In this document: positions 44,244 through 53,308 of the stretch, in pieces
Position numbering within the stretch: position 1 is the first letter of the stretch
Layout of the letters: each line of letters begins with the position of its first letter
Assembly: GCF_000384475.1 (NCBI RefSeq)
Contig: NZ_ARWB01000001.1
Coordinates: 289,305-353,304, forward strand
DNA: 64,000 nt
Origin: Methylopila sp. M107
GTDB lineage: Bacteria > Pseudomonadota > Alphaproteobacteria > Rhizobiales > Methylopilaceae
Direction: 5' to 3'
Notes under the pieces: model-generated
What the model was told of the DNA's origin: nothing
Databases searched by the model: none
What the model saw: only the letters and a program-made list of their open reading frames with translations
Program-made: the position numbers and the translations under genes

Positions 44244-45866
44244 TCACCCCTCCCGCGCCCGCTCCCTGAGCACGAATTTCTGGATCTTGCCCGTCGAGGT
44301 CTTCGGCAGCTCGTCAAAGATGATGGTCTTCGGCGCCTTGAAGCGCGCGAGCTTCTCCTGGCAGTAGGCGATCAGCTCGGCTTCCGTCGCGGACTTCCCC
44401 GGCTTCAGCTCGACGAAGGCGCACGGGGTCTCGCCCCATTTCTCGTCGGGCTTGGCCACCACCGCGACGGCCGCGACCGCCGGGTGCTTGTAGAGCGTGT
44501 CCTCGACCTCGATCGACGAGATGTTCTCGCCTCCGGAAATGATGATGTCCTTCGAACGGTCCTTGATCTGCACGTATTTGTCGGGGTGCCGGACGCCGAG
44601 ATCCCCCGAATGGAACCAGCCGCCGCGGAAGGCGGCCTCGTTCGCCTTCGGGTTCTTGAGATAGCCCTTCATCACCACATTGCCGCGGAACATCAGCTCG
44701 CCCATGGTCTCGCCGTCGTCGGGCGTGAACTCCATGGTCTCCGGGTCGATGACGCGGAAGTCCTCGAGGGCGGAATAGCGCACGCCCGCGCGCGCCTTGC
44801 GCTTGGCCTGGGCGGGAAGGTCGAGCTCGGACCAGTCGAGGTGCCAGTCGTTGATGACCGCCGGCCCATAGGTCTCAGTCAGGCCGTAGAGCGGCGTGAC
44901 CTCGAAGCCGGCGGCCTGCATGCCGGCGAGCACGGCCTCGGGCGGCGGGGCGGCGGCGGTGAAGAAATCGACCTTGTGCGGCAGCTCCCGCCGCTCCTCG
45001 TCCGGCGCGTTGATCAGCGTCGACATCACGATCGGCGCGCCGCAGAGATGGGTGACCTTGTGGTCGGCGATCGCGTCGAACATCGCCTTGGCGCGCACCT
45101 GGCGGAGGCACACATGCGTGCCGGCCGCGACCGAGACCGACCAGGTGAAGCACCAGCCGTTGCAGTGGAACATCGGCAGCGTCCAGAGATAGACCGGGTG
45201 CTTGCCCATGACGCCGGTCACCACATTGCCGGTCGAAAGCAGATGGGCGCCGCGATGGTGGTAGACGACGCCCTTCGGGTCGCCCGTGGTGCCGGAGGTG
45301 TAGTTCAGCGAGATCGCGTCCCACTCGTCGCCCGCCCATACGGGCGCCTCGGAGGCGTCCGCCTCGGCCAGCAGCGCCTCGTAGCCGAACTCCGAGATCG
45401 GCTCGCCCTCGCCCTTGAATTCCGGGTCGTCGACCGAGACCAGCAGCGGCTTGACCTTGGCGAGTTCCAGCGCCTTGCGCATCACGCCGGCATATTCCCG
45501 GTCGCAGATCACGACCTTGCTCTCGGCGTGGTCGAGCGTGAAGGCGAGGATCTCGGCGTCGAGCCGCGTGTTCAGCGTGTTCAGAACCGCCCCGGTCATC
45601 GGGACTCCGTAGTGCGCCTCGAGCATTTCGGGCGTGTTGGCGAGCAGCACCGAGACCGTGTCGCCGCGCTTGATCCCGTGGCTGACGAGCGCCGCCGCAA
45701 GCTTCTGCGAGCGCTCCCAGAACTCGGCGTAGCTGCGCCGGAGCGGGCCGTGGATCACCGCGACATGCTCCGGAAACACCATCGCGCAGCGCGACAGGAA
45801 ACCGATCGGCGTCAGCGGCTGGTAGTTGGCGGGGTTCTTGGGCAGGTCGTCATAAGGGGTCGACAT
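44244..45866 (-). CDS. AMP-forming acyl-CoA synthetase
   Basis: A 540-residue ligase that activates a carboxylic acid to its CoA thioester. The motifs are YTSGTTGDPKGVVYHHRG (A3, about 181-198), LTETYGP, GWFHSGDLG and KDIIISGGENISSIEVE. KTSTGKIQKFVLR ends with the catalytic Lys. It resembles the medium-chain and methylmercaptopropionyl-CoA ligase-like group. The start ATG 45866 (MSTPYDD) is used. Three GATCGG repeats lie just upstream. The physiological substrate is not decidable from sequence. Confidence 0.88.
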   Translation of the reverse strand: MSTPYDDLPKNPANYQPLTPIGFLSRCAMVFPEHVAVIHGPLRRSYAEFWERSQKLAAALVSHGIKRGDTVSVLLANTPEMLEAHYGVPMTGAVLNTLNTRLDAEILAFTLDHAESKVVICDREYAGVMRKALELAKVKPLLVSVDDPEFKGEGEPISEFGYEALLAEADASEAPVWAGDEWDAISLNYTSGTTGDPKGVVYHHRGAHLLSTGNVVTGVMGKHPVYLWTLPMFHCNGWCFTWSVSVAAGTHVCLRQVRAKAMFDAIADHKVTHLCGAPIVMSTLINAPDEERRELPHKVDFFTAAAPPPEAVLAGMQAAGFEVTPLYGLTETYGPAVINDWHLDWSELDLPAQAKRKARAGVRYSALEDFRVIDPETMEFTPDDGETMGELMFRGNVVMKGYLKNPKANEAAFRGGWFHSGDLGVRHPDKYVQIKDRSKDIIISGGENISSIEVEDTLYKHPAVAAVAVVAKPDEKWGETPCAFVELKPGKSATEAELIAYCQEKLARFKAPKTIIFDELPKTSTGKIQKFVLRERAREG

Positions 45867-46087
45867 TCTGCTGCCTCTATCGGTCGATCGGAATTGGTGA
45901 TCGGATGCGCGATCGGTAGCAGCGGAGCCGCGTTCCGCCAAGGCGCCCGCCGCGAGAGCGCAGCTTTAGGCGCGTCGCGCCACGGGGCCAATTGAACGCT
46001 CGTCGAACGAGAGCGCCGGCCGCAATTTCGCCCTCCGGCTCCGTGATCTAGGCCGTCACGCAAACGCGCGGCGATGCGGGAGACCCC

Positions 46088-46816
46088 ATGACCGACAGCA
46101 ATCCGTTCTTCCGCTTCGTCTGGCGCGCCAACGCGTTGCTGATCCTGTTCGCGGCCCTCGGGACCGCGCTTGTTCTCGGCGCCTTCGCCGCGTTCAACCT
46201 CGCGCCCCTGCTGCGCGAGTTCACGGACGGCCCGGATTTCCACCCCGCGCCGAAGCAAGGCGAACAGAAGGATCCGGCCGCCGAGCCCGCGGGCGGAGTG
46301 CGAATCGGCTCTTTCCAGGCCTCCGGCGACGTCTATTACGCCCCGCTTTACCGCACGCTCGACCGGGACGAGGCGAAACCGGCAAGCTTCTCGAAGAGCT
46401 CCGGCTACGACGCCAGGGCGCTCAACCTCGTCTTCTTCGATCCGGCGAAAGACGAGGTCAGGCGGCTGCTGCCGGATGAGCGGGGACTCATCACGCAGCA
46501 GACCACCCTGCGCGACGGGAACGACCTGTCCGGGCGGGTCCGCGCCCTGCTGCTGACCTACATTCCCGCCGACACGGACGGCGACGGGCGTCTCGACGAC
46601 GGCGACGCGAAGCGCATCATCCTGGTCCGGCCGGACGGCTCCGCAATGGCGACGCTCGCGGACGGCGTGGACGCGCTCGACACGACATGGCGCGTCGACG
46701 GCGCCGCGACGCTGCGCTACTTCACCCGTGTGGGCGAGGAGGTCAGCTTCGGCGAGGTCGACCTCGACAGCTTCGCGGTCCCGGCCGAGAAGAAGGTCCC
46801 GCTTCCCAAGCCCTGA
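46088..46816 (+). CDS. Membrane-anchored hypothetical protein with EF-hand-like loop
   Basis: A 242-residue protein of no recognised family. One N-terminal transmembrane helix (about residues 15-40) is followed by a periplasmic region starting with a Pro/Lys-rich linker. Around residue 155 the sequence DTDGDGRLDDGD looks like a calcium-binding EF-hand or dockerin-like loop. The rest predicts as beta strands with a conserved-looking YDARALNLVFFD segment. The start ATG 46088 follows GCGGGAGACCCC. Convergent with glgA, four bases apart. Function unknown. Confidence 0.68.
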   Translation: MTDSNPFFRFVWRANALLILFAALGTALVLGAFAAFNLAPLLREFTDGPDFHPAPKQGEQKDPAAEPAGGVRIGSFQASGDVYYAPLYRTLDRDEAKPASFSKSSGYDARALNLVFFDPAKDEVRRLLPDERGLITQQTTLRDGNDLSGRVRALLLTYIPADTDGDGRLDDGDAKRIILVRPDGSAMATLADGVDALDTTWRVDGAATLRYFTRVGEEVSFGEVDLDSFAVPAEKKVPLPKP

Positions 46817-46820
46817 GCCT

Positions 46821-48257
46821 TCAGCCTGCGAGGCGCCGGAACATGTCCGCGTAAGCCCTCGCGCTCGCGTTCCACGATACGTCCGACGCCATGCCGTTCG
46901 CCTGCAGCTTCGCCCACTCGTCCTTTGCGGCCCACAAGGCGGCGGTCCGCCTGAGCGCGGATTCCAGCGCCGGCTGGCCGACGGGCGAGAACTGCACCCC
47001 GGTCGCGACGCCTGCGGCGAGGCCTGCGGGGTTGGCGTCGATCACCGTGTCGGCGAGGCCGCCGACGCGCGCCACCACCGGCACCGCGCCGTAGCGCAGC
47101 GCGCAGAGCTGGGTGAGGCCGCAAGGCTCGAAGCGCGACGGCACGAGGATCGCGTCGGCGCCGGCCTGCATCAGATGCGCGAGGTCCTCGTCGTAGCCGA
47201 TGAAAGTCCCGATCCGCCCCGGATTCTCGAGGCTGAGCGCCGCATAGCGGTCCTCCAGCCACAGATCGCCGGCGCCGATCAGCGCGAGGTTCGCGCCGAG
47301 CTCCAGGATCAGCGGCGCGGCGCCCGCGAGGAGATCGAGACCCTTCTGCACCGACAGGCGGCTGACGACCCCGAAGGTGAGCCGGTCGCTCTCCAGCCCG
47401 AAGCGCTCGGCGAGCGCGCGGCGGTTTTCGGCGCGGCCGGACAGGTTTTCGGCCGAAAAACGCGCGGGCAGGCGCGGGTCGGTCGCAGGGTTCCAGACTT
47501 GCGTGTCGATCCCGTTCAGGATGCCCGACACGGTCGCGGCCCGGCCCGCCAGCAGCCCGTCGAGCCCGACCCCGCCGTCCGGCTCCAGAATCTCGCAGGC
47601 GTATGTTGGCGAGACGGTGGTGACGCGGTCGGCGTGGTAGAGCGCGGATTTGAGGAAGCCGACGCCGCCGTAATATTCGACGCCGTCGACCGACATCGCC
47701 TCGGGCGGCAGCCGGAGTTCGGCCGCGAGCGAGGCCGGAAACCAGCCCTGGAACGCGATGTTGTGGATCGTCGCGACCATTTTGGGCCGGGGCCGGGGGT
47801 CGTGCGCGATATAGGCGGCGGCGAGCCCCGCCTGCCAGTCATGCAGATGCACGACCGCGGGCAGGGGCATGCCGGCCGCGCCATGCGCGATCTCGTTCGC
47901 GACGAAGCCCAGCGCCGCGAAACGTTGCGCGTTGTCGGTCCAGTCGCGACCGTCCGGCCCGCCATAGGGGCCGCCGCCGCGGGCGTAGAGATGGGGCGCG
48001 TCGAGGACAAGGAAGTCGGCGCCGTCGAGCTCCGTGGCGATCACGGCCGCGGGGCCGCCGAACAGGTCGGCGAAGCGCGCGACCGTCTCGCCCGGACCGA
48101 GCGCGCCCAGCACCTTCGGGTAGCCCGGGATGAGCGTCGTCACCTCGACGCCATGGGGCCGGAGCGCCGCCGGCAGGGCGCCGACGACGTCGGCGAGCCC
48201 GCCGGTCTTGATCAGCGGATAGGCTTCGGACGCGACGGCGAGGACGGGGAGGGGCAT
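46821..48257 (-). CDS. glgA: Glycogen synthase (ADP-glucose)
   Basis: A 478-residue GT5 glycosyltransferase that extends alpha-1,4-glucan from ADP-glucose. The N-terminal ADP-glucose-binding KTGGLADVVGALP motif (about residues 17-29) and HDWQAGL are present, with GILNGID and the second domain VPSRFEPCGLTQLCALRYG containing the catalytic Glu. Length is normal. The start is ATG 48257 (MPLPVLAV) after a GGGGAGGGG-type binding site. It is last in the glycogen/trehalose cluster, 69 bases after a secreted orphan protein gene. Confidence 0.95.
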   Translation of the reverse strand: MPLPVLAVASEAYPLIKTGGLADVVGALPAALRPHGVEVTTLIPGYPKVLGALGPGETVARFADLFGGPAAVIATELDGADFLVLDAPHLYARGGGPYGGPDGRDWTDNAQRFAALGFVANEIAHGAAGMPLPAVVHLHDWQAGLAAAYIAHDPRPRPKMVATIHNIAFQGWFPASLAAELRLPPEAMSVDGVEYYGGVGFLKSALYHADRVTTVSPTYACEILEPDGGVGLDGLLAGRAATVSGILNGIDTQVWNPATDPRLPARFSAENLSGRAENRRALAERFGLESDRLTFGVVSRLSVQKGLDLLAGAAPLILELGANLALIGAGDLWLEDRYAALSLENPGRIGTFIGYDEDLAHLMQAGADAILVPSRFEPCGLTQLCALRYGAVPVVARVGGLADTVIDANPAGLAAGVATGVQFSPVGQPALESALRRTAALWAAKDEWAKLQANGMASDVSWNASARAYADMFRRLAG

Positions 48258-48326
48258 GGACTTGCTCTGTCGAAAAGCTGCTTTCGACAAAACATTAGGC
48301 GAGCGCGCAGCCTGCCGCGACAATCC

Positions 48327-48938
48327 TTACGGCGCGGGCGAACCCGATGCGCTCAACCGAGATGGACCGGAGCACTTTTGGCGACCCTGCTCTCCAGAGA
48401 ACGACATGAACTCCTTGGAGGCCGGATCGAAGAAGACAGCTGCGATAACGAGACATCCGTTCGGGTTCGGCCTGTTTGGACCCACGCCGAGAGGAATCAA
48501 TGGCCAGATCAGAGTCGGATCATTAACTGCGTGCGTCCCGGCCACGATCAATCTAGCTCGTTCGATGAGGAAATCGCGAACGATTGCGCCTTGCTCCTGA
48601 TCTGTCAGGGGAGCGACGTGAGGAGACAAGCGTAGGTCGCAAGTTCTGACGACGCCGCCCTCGACGCGCCTTTCCATATCGATGATCTCGAATCCTCCTG
48701 CGGAGCGCCCCCAAACCCGCCAGGCGGAGTAGCCTAAACTGCCGATCCTTTTCAGCTGCTCGGGCGACGCCTCTCGAGGCTCCAGTCCAGAAACATCGAG
48801 CGGCTTCGCCGTCTCGATCGCAATACGGCAGCGGGTCCAAAGTTCGAGCCAGTCGCGAGACCGCTCTGCAGCCCACACGTCAGAGGTCGAGAGAGTAGAA
48901 AGTATGGCGCCGACAGCAAAACAGGCCCGCCGCTTCAC
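48327..48938 (-). CDS. Secreted orphan protein between glgC and glgA
   Basis: A 203-residue protein of unknown family. The likely start GTG 48938 overlaps the glgC stop as GTGA and opens a signal peptide ([22 protein letters not shown], cleavage near residue 24). The mature part is mixed alpha/beta with a few scattered Cys. Its GC content is visibly lower and its codon use less biased than glgA and glgC on either side, suggesting relaxed selection or later insertion. An ATG 11 codons earlier lies inside glgC. It interrupts the usual direct glgC-glgA junction, so a role in glycogen metabolism is only a guess. Confidence 0.65.
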   Translation of the reverse strand: MKRRACFAVGAILSTLSTSDVWAAERSRDWLELWTRCRIAIETAKPLDVSGLEPREASPEQLKRIGSLGYSAWRVWGRSAGGFEIIDMERRVEGGVVRTCDLRLSPHVAPLTDQEQGAIVRDFLIERARLIVAGTHAVNDPTLIWPLIPLGVGPNRPNPNGCLVIAAVFFDPASKEFMSFSGEQGRQKCSGPSRLSASGSPAP

Positions 48939-50197
48939 AGCCGATCGATCATCGACTGCGTGATGAGGCACACGCCCTTGTCGGTTCGCCGGAACCGCGC
49001 CGCGTCCAGCTCCGGATCCTCGCCCACGACCAGCTTCTCGGGAATTCTCACGCGGCTGTCGATCACGACGTTTTTCAGCCGCGCGCCGCGCCCGATGTCG
49101 ACGTAGGGCAGCACCACGGCGCGGTCGACGTCGGCGTAGGAGTTGACGCGCACGCCGGTGAACAGCAGCGACTCCTTCACGCCCGAGCCCGAGATGATGC
49201 AGCCGCCTGAGACGAGCGAGGAGATCGCGCGGCCGCGGCGGTCGTCGCGGTCATGGATGAACTTCGCGGGCGGCGTGATCTCCGAAAACGTCCAGATCGG
49301 CCAGTCGTTGTCGTAGAGGTCGAGCGAGGGCACGAAGTCGGTGAGGTCGATGTTCGCCTCGAAATAAGCGTCGACGGTGCCGACGTCGCGCCAGTAGGGC
49401 TCGGCCTCCGTCTTCGAGCGCACGCAGGAGCGCGAGAAGTGGTGCGCCACCGCCTTGCCGTTCTTGACGATGCCGGGGATCAGGTCCTTGCCGAAATCGT
49501 GGGACGAGTTCGGGTCCTCGGCGTCCTTGCGCAGAAGGTCGAACAGGAACTTCGTGTCGAACACGTAGATGCCCATCGAGGCCAGCGCGAGGTCGGGGCG
49601 GCCGGGCATCGCGGGCGGGTCGGCGGGCTTTTCGAGGAAGTCGACGATGCGGTTGTGCTCGTCGACATGCATCACGCCGAACCCGCTCGCCTCCTCGCGC
49701 GCGACCTCGAGGCAGCCGACCGTGACGTCGGCGCAGCTCTCGACGTGCTGCGCGAGCATCTGCTCGTAGTCCATCTTGTAGATGTGGTCGCCGGCCAGCA
49801 CGATGATGTGGCGGGGCGCGTAGTCCTCGACGATGTCGATGTTCTGGTAGACCGCGTCGGCGGTGCCGAGATACCAGGCGTCTTCCGAGACGCGCTGGCT
49901 CGCGGGGAGGATGTCAAAACTCTCGTTGCGCTCCGAGCGGAAGAAGTTCCAGCCGCGCGTCAGGTGCCGGATCAGGCTGTGCGCCTTGTACTGCGTCGCG
50001 ACGCCGATGCGGCGGATGCCGGAATTGAGCGCGTTCGACAGCGCGAAATCGATGATCCGGGTCTTGCCGCCGAAATAGACCGCGGGCTTCGCCCGCCGGT
50101 CCGTCAGTTCCATCAGGCGGGAGCCGCGGCCGCCTGCAAGGACGAACGCCATCGCCCCGCGGGCGTAAGGCGGACCGGGCGGCGCGGCGTGCGGCAT
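48935..50197 (-). CDS. glgC: Glucose-1-phosphate adenylyltransferase
   Basis: A 420-residue enzyme that makes ADP-glucose, the committed step of glycogen synthesis. The nucleotide-binding [20 protein letters not shown] motif (about residues 19-38), [24 protein letters not shown], the catalytic Asp in [11 protein letters not shown], and C-terminal left-handed beta-helix repeats ([15 protein letters not shown]) are all present. ATG 50197 is chosen over an upstream ATG. It is followed by an overlapping orphan gene. Allosteric control by glycolytic intermediates is expected from the family. Confidence 0.96.
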   Translation of the reverse strand: MPHAAPPGPPYARGAMAFVLAGGRGSRLMELTDRRAKPAVYFGGKTRIIDFALSNALNSGIRRIGVATQYKAHSLIRHLTRGWNFFRSERNESFDILPASQRVSEDAWYLGTADAVYQNIDIVEDYAPRHIIVLAGDHIYKMDYEQMLAQHVESCADVTVGCLEVAREEASGFGVMHVDEHNRIVDFLEKPADPPAMPGRPDLALASMGIYVFDTKFLFDLLRKDAEDPNSSHDFGKDLIPGIVKNGKAVAHHFSRSCVRSKTEAEPYWRDVGTVDAYFEANIDLTDFVPSLDLYDNDWPIWTFSEITPPAKFIHDRDDRRGRAISSLVSGGCIISGSGVKESLLFTGVRVNSYADVDRAVVLPYVDIGRGARLKNVVIDSRVRIPEKLVVGEDPELDAARFRRTDKGVCLITQSMIDRL

Positions 50198-50264
50198 GCG
50201 TGGTTTCCCCTCGGGCGTCCCGGTCGGACGCCCGGTCAAGCGGCCCTTGGCGGGCCGGCCTCGT

Positions 50265-52766
50265 TCAGGCGTGGTCGGGCGTCACGTTCCAGATCTCTTT
50301 GGCGTACTCACCTATGGTTCGGTCGGACGAAAACCATCCCACTTTCGCGGTGTTGATGATGCTGGACTTCATCCAGTCCGGCCGGTCGCGCCACTTCTTG
50401 TAGACCTGCCGCTGGGCCGCGAAATAGGCGTCGAAGTCGGCCGTCACCAGGAAGGTGTCGTGGTTCAGCAGACCGTCGACGAAGCCGCGATAGCGGTTCG
50501 GATCGTCCGGCGAGAACACGCCGCTGCGGATCGACTCCAGCACCTGGCGCAATGTCGACGACGCCTCGACCGCGGCGTGGGCGTCGTAGCCGCGGCGCTT
50601 GCGCGCCTCGACCTCCTGGGCGGTCAGGCCGAAGATGAAGATGTTGTCGTCGCCGACATGCTCCTTGATCTCGACATTGGCGCCGTCGAGCGTGCCGATC
50701 GTCAGCGCGCCGTTCAGCGCGAGCTTCATGTTGCCGGTGCCTGAGGCTTCGAGGCCGGCGGTCGAGATCTGTTCCGAAAGGTCGGCCGCCGGGATGATGA
50801 TCTCGGCGAGGCTGACGTTGTAGTTCGGCAGGAACGCGACCTTCAGCAGCCCGCGCAGCGTCGGGTCGGAATTGACCGTGCGGGCGATGTCGTTCGCGAG
50901 CTTGATGATGAGTTTCGCGGTGTGATAGCTCGCCGCCGCCTTGCCGGCGAAGATCTTCACACGCGGCATCCAGGCCCGCATCGGCTGGGCGCGCATCGCG
51001 TTGTAGATCGCGACGGTTTCCAGCAGGTTCAGGAGCTGGCGCTTGTATTCGTGGATGCGCTTGATCTGGACGTCGAACAGCGCGTCCGGGTCGACATAGA
51101 CCTCGTTGCGCTCCTGGATGACCTTGGCGAGCGCGAGCTTGTTCACCCGCCGCGCCGCGACGATCTTTTCCTGCAGCGCGCTGTCGCCCGCGAGCGGAAC
51201 GAGCTTCTCAAGCTTGGTCGGGTCGTCGAGGAAGTCGGGTCCGATCGCGTCGATCAGGACGTTTGTGAGGCCGGGATTTGCCTGCGCCAGCCAACGGCGG
51301 AACGTGATGCCGTTGGTCTTGTTGACGATGCGGTCCGGGTGCAGCCCGTGCAGGTCGCGGAACACCGTCTGCTTCATGAGCTCGGTGTGGAGCGCCGAGA
51401 CGCCGTTGACCTTGTGCGAGCCGGTGAAGGCCAGCACGCCCATGCGCACGCGGCGTCCCGCGCCTTCCTCAATCAGCGAGATGGTCGACAGCAGGTGGTC
51501 GTCGCCCGGCCGTTTTTCCCGCGCGGCCTCGAGTTCAAGGGCGTTGATCAGGTAGATGATCTGCATGTGGCGCGGCAGAAGCCGCTCCATGAGCGGCACC
51601 GGCCAGCTTTCGAGCGCCTCCGGCAGCAGCGTGTGGTTGGTGTAGGAGAAGGTCGCGTTGGTGATCTTCCAGGCGTCGGCCCATGACAGGCCGTGGATGT
51701 CGACCAGGATGCGCATCAGTTCCGGCACGGCGATCGCCGGATGGGTGTCGTTGAGCTGGATCGCGACGTGGTCGCTGAGGGTCCTGATGTCGCCGGTCTC
51801 TTCGAGATGCCGGCGGATGAGGTCCTGCAGCGAGGCCGAGGCGAAGAAATACTCCTGCCGCAGGCGCAGCTCCTGGCCGTTCGGCGTTTCGTCCGACGGA
51901 TAGAGGATCTTGGAGATCGACTCGATCCGCACCCGGTCGGCGAGCGCGCCGACATAGTCGCCGCGGTTGAAGGCGTCGAGCGAGATCGGGTCGGGCGCGC
52001 GGGCGGACCAGAGGCGCAGCGTGTTGACGTGCCGGCCGCGCCAGCCGACCACCGGCGTGTCGAACGCGACCGCCTCGACGGTCTCGCCCGGGCGCCAGAC
52101 ATGACGGGGCTCCGGCCCTTCCATCACCTGCTCGACATAGCCGCCGAAGCCGATCGGATAGTCGATCTCGGGATGCGGGAATTCCCACGGGTTGCCGAAA
52201 GACAGCCAGTCCTCCGGATATTCCTGCTGCCAGCCGTCGCGCATGCCCTGGCGGAACAGGCCGTGGTCGTAGCGGATGCCGTAGCCGAAGGCCGGCACGC
52301 CGATGGACGCCATCGAATCCATGAAGCAGGCGGCGAGCCGGCCGAGGCCGCCATTGCCGAGCGCAGCGTCCGGCTCGGCCGTCTTGATCTTGTCGAGGTC
52401 GACCCCGAGCGTCGCGAGCGCTTCGCGGGTTTCTTCGGTCAGGCCGAGATTGTGGAGCGCGTCGAACAGCAGGCGGCCGATCAGGAATTCGAGCGACAGG
52501 TAGTAGACGCGCTTTGCGGGCTTCGGCTTCGACGGGTCGTGCTCCAGCGACCAGCGGTCGACGATGCGGTCGCGGACCGCCAGCGCCGTCGCCACGAACC
52601 AGTCGCGCTCGCTCGCGGTCTGGGGCGTGCGGCCGACCGAATAGGTCAGCTCGGCGAGGATCTCCTTGGAGAGCTTCTTGACGTCCGTCACCGCGTTCGG
52701 CGTGTCGACCGATCCGCGGACCGGGCGGACGGCGGTCTCCGGGGACGCGAGTGCGGCGTCGGTCAT
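50265..52766 (-). CDS. glgP: Glycogen phosphorylase
   Basis: An 833-residue GT35 enzyme that releases glucose-1-phosphate from glycogen ends. The PLP site is [20 protein letters not shown] (about 664-683, with the cofactor Lys). Other signatures are [27 protein letters not shown] and [19 protein letters not shown] 52766 with GGGAGATG upstream is preferred. It starts 166 bases after the 76-residue orphan and precedes glgC by 67 bases. Confidence 0.97.
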   Translation of the reverse strand: MTDAALASPETAVRPVRGSVDTPNAVTDVKKLSKEILAELTYSVGRTPQTASERDWFVATALAVRDRIVDRWSLEHDPSKPKPAKRVYYLSLEFLIGRLLFDALHNLGLTEETREALATLGVDLDKIKTAEPDAALGNGGLGRLAACFMDSMASIGVPAFGYGIRYDHGLFRQGMRDGWQQEYPEDWLSFGNPWEFPHPEIDYPIGFGGYVEQVMEGPEPRHVWRPGETVEAVAFDTPVVGWRGRHVNTLRLWSARAPDPISLDAFNRGDYVGALADRVRIESISKILYPSDETPNGQELRLRQEYFFASASLQDLIRRHLEETGDIRTLSDHVAIQLNDTHPAIAVPELMRILVDIHGLSWADAWKITNATFSYTNHTLLPEALESWPVPLMERLLPRHMQIIYLINALELEAAREKRPGDDHLLSTISLIEEGAGRRVRMGVLAFTGSHKVNGVSALHTELMKQTVFRDLHGLHPDRIVNKTNGITFRRWLAQANPGLTNVLIDAIGPDFLDDPTKLEKLVPLAGDSALQEKIVAARRVNKLALAKVIQERNEVYVDPDALFDVQIKRIHEYKRQLLNLLETVAIYNAMRAQPMRAWMPRVKIFAGKAAASYHTAKLIIKLANDIARTVNSDPTLRGLLKVAFLPNYNVSLAEIIIPAADLSEQISTAGLEASGTGNMKLALNGALTIGTLDGANVEIKEHVGDDNIFIFGLTAQEVEARKRRGYDAHAAVEASSTLRQVLESIRSGVFSPDDPNRYRGFVDGLLNHDTFLVTADFDAYFAAQRQVYKKWRDRPDWMKSSIINTAKVGWFSSDRTIGEYAKEIWNVTPDHA

Positions 52767-52932
52767 CAATTCATCTCCCTGCTTGCGCTGGCCGTCCGGT
52801 CTCCGCCGCTCGAATGAGGCGGCCGACGCCGGGCATGGCTTGCTGCAACGCAGTAGATGACGCGAAGGGCTGGAAGGGCAAGTCGCGAATGTGTGCCGGT
52901 TCGCGGGCCGGTGGCTTAAACTTGGTCAGTCC

Positions 52933-53163
52933 TCAGGCGCGGGCGAACACCACCACGTTGCTGTCGGGATCGTCCATCGCCTCGCTGACCGCCTGCTGCA
53001 TCAGGCCTGCCTGGTCGAGCCGATCGCGCAGCGTGCGGACGGCGCCGAGCAATTCGAGGCCAAGCCCGAGCGGCGTCAGCAGCAATGTGGTGGCGTAGAC
53101 GTCGAGCGCCTGCCCGACCAGCTCAGCGTCCTTCGACGACAGCGAGAACCTGAGATCGTCCAT
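52933..53163 (-). CDS. 76-residue orphan in the glycogen/trehalose cluster
   Basis: A small protein of no recognised family, predicted mostly helical. A central hydrophobic stretch (about residues 24-38, TTLLLTPLGLGLELLG) is amphipathic, not a clear transmembrane segment. It ends with an acidic tail AMDDPDSNVVVF. The start ATG 53163 (MDDLRFSL) is used; three more codons upstream are possible. It sits alone between treY and glgP, with about 150 bases on each side, so it likely has its own promoter. It could be a small regulator or adaptor of the cluster, but that is speculative. Confidence 0.55.
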   Translation of the reverse strand: MDDLRFSLSSKDAELVGQALDVYATTLLLTPLGLGLELLGAVRTLRDRLDQAGLMQQAVSEAMDDPDSNVVVFARA

Positions 53164-53308
53164 GCGGCGCATCCTTCACCGGGACCACACCGATCAGCCG
53201 AAAGACCGATCAGCCTCTTACGCCGGGACCAATGGATTCGACCTCGTCGTTCGATCAGCGATTGGAACATGTATTCCGGTAAATGACATACGCAGAAGCA
53301 CGGATATG

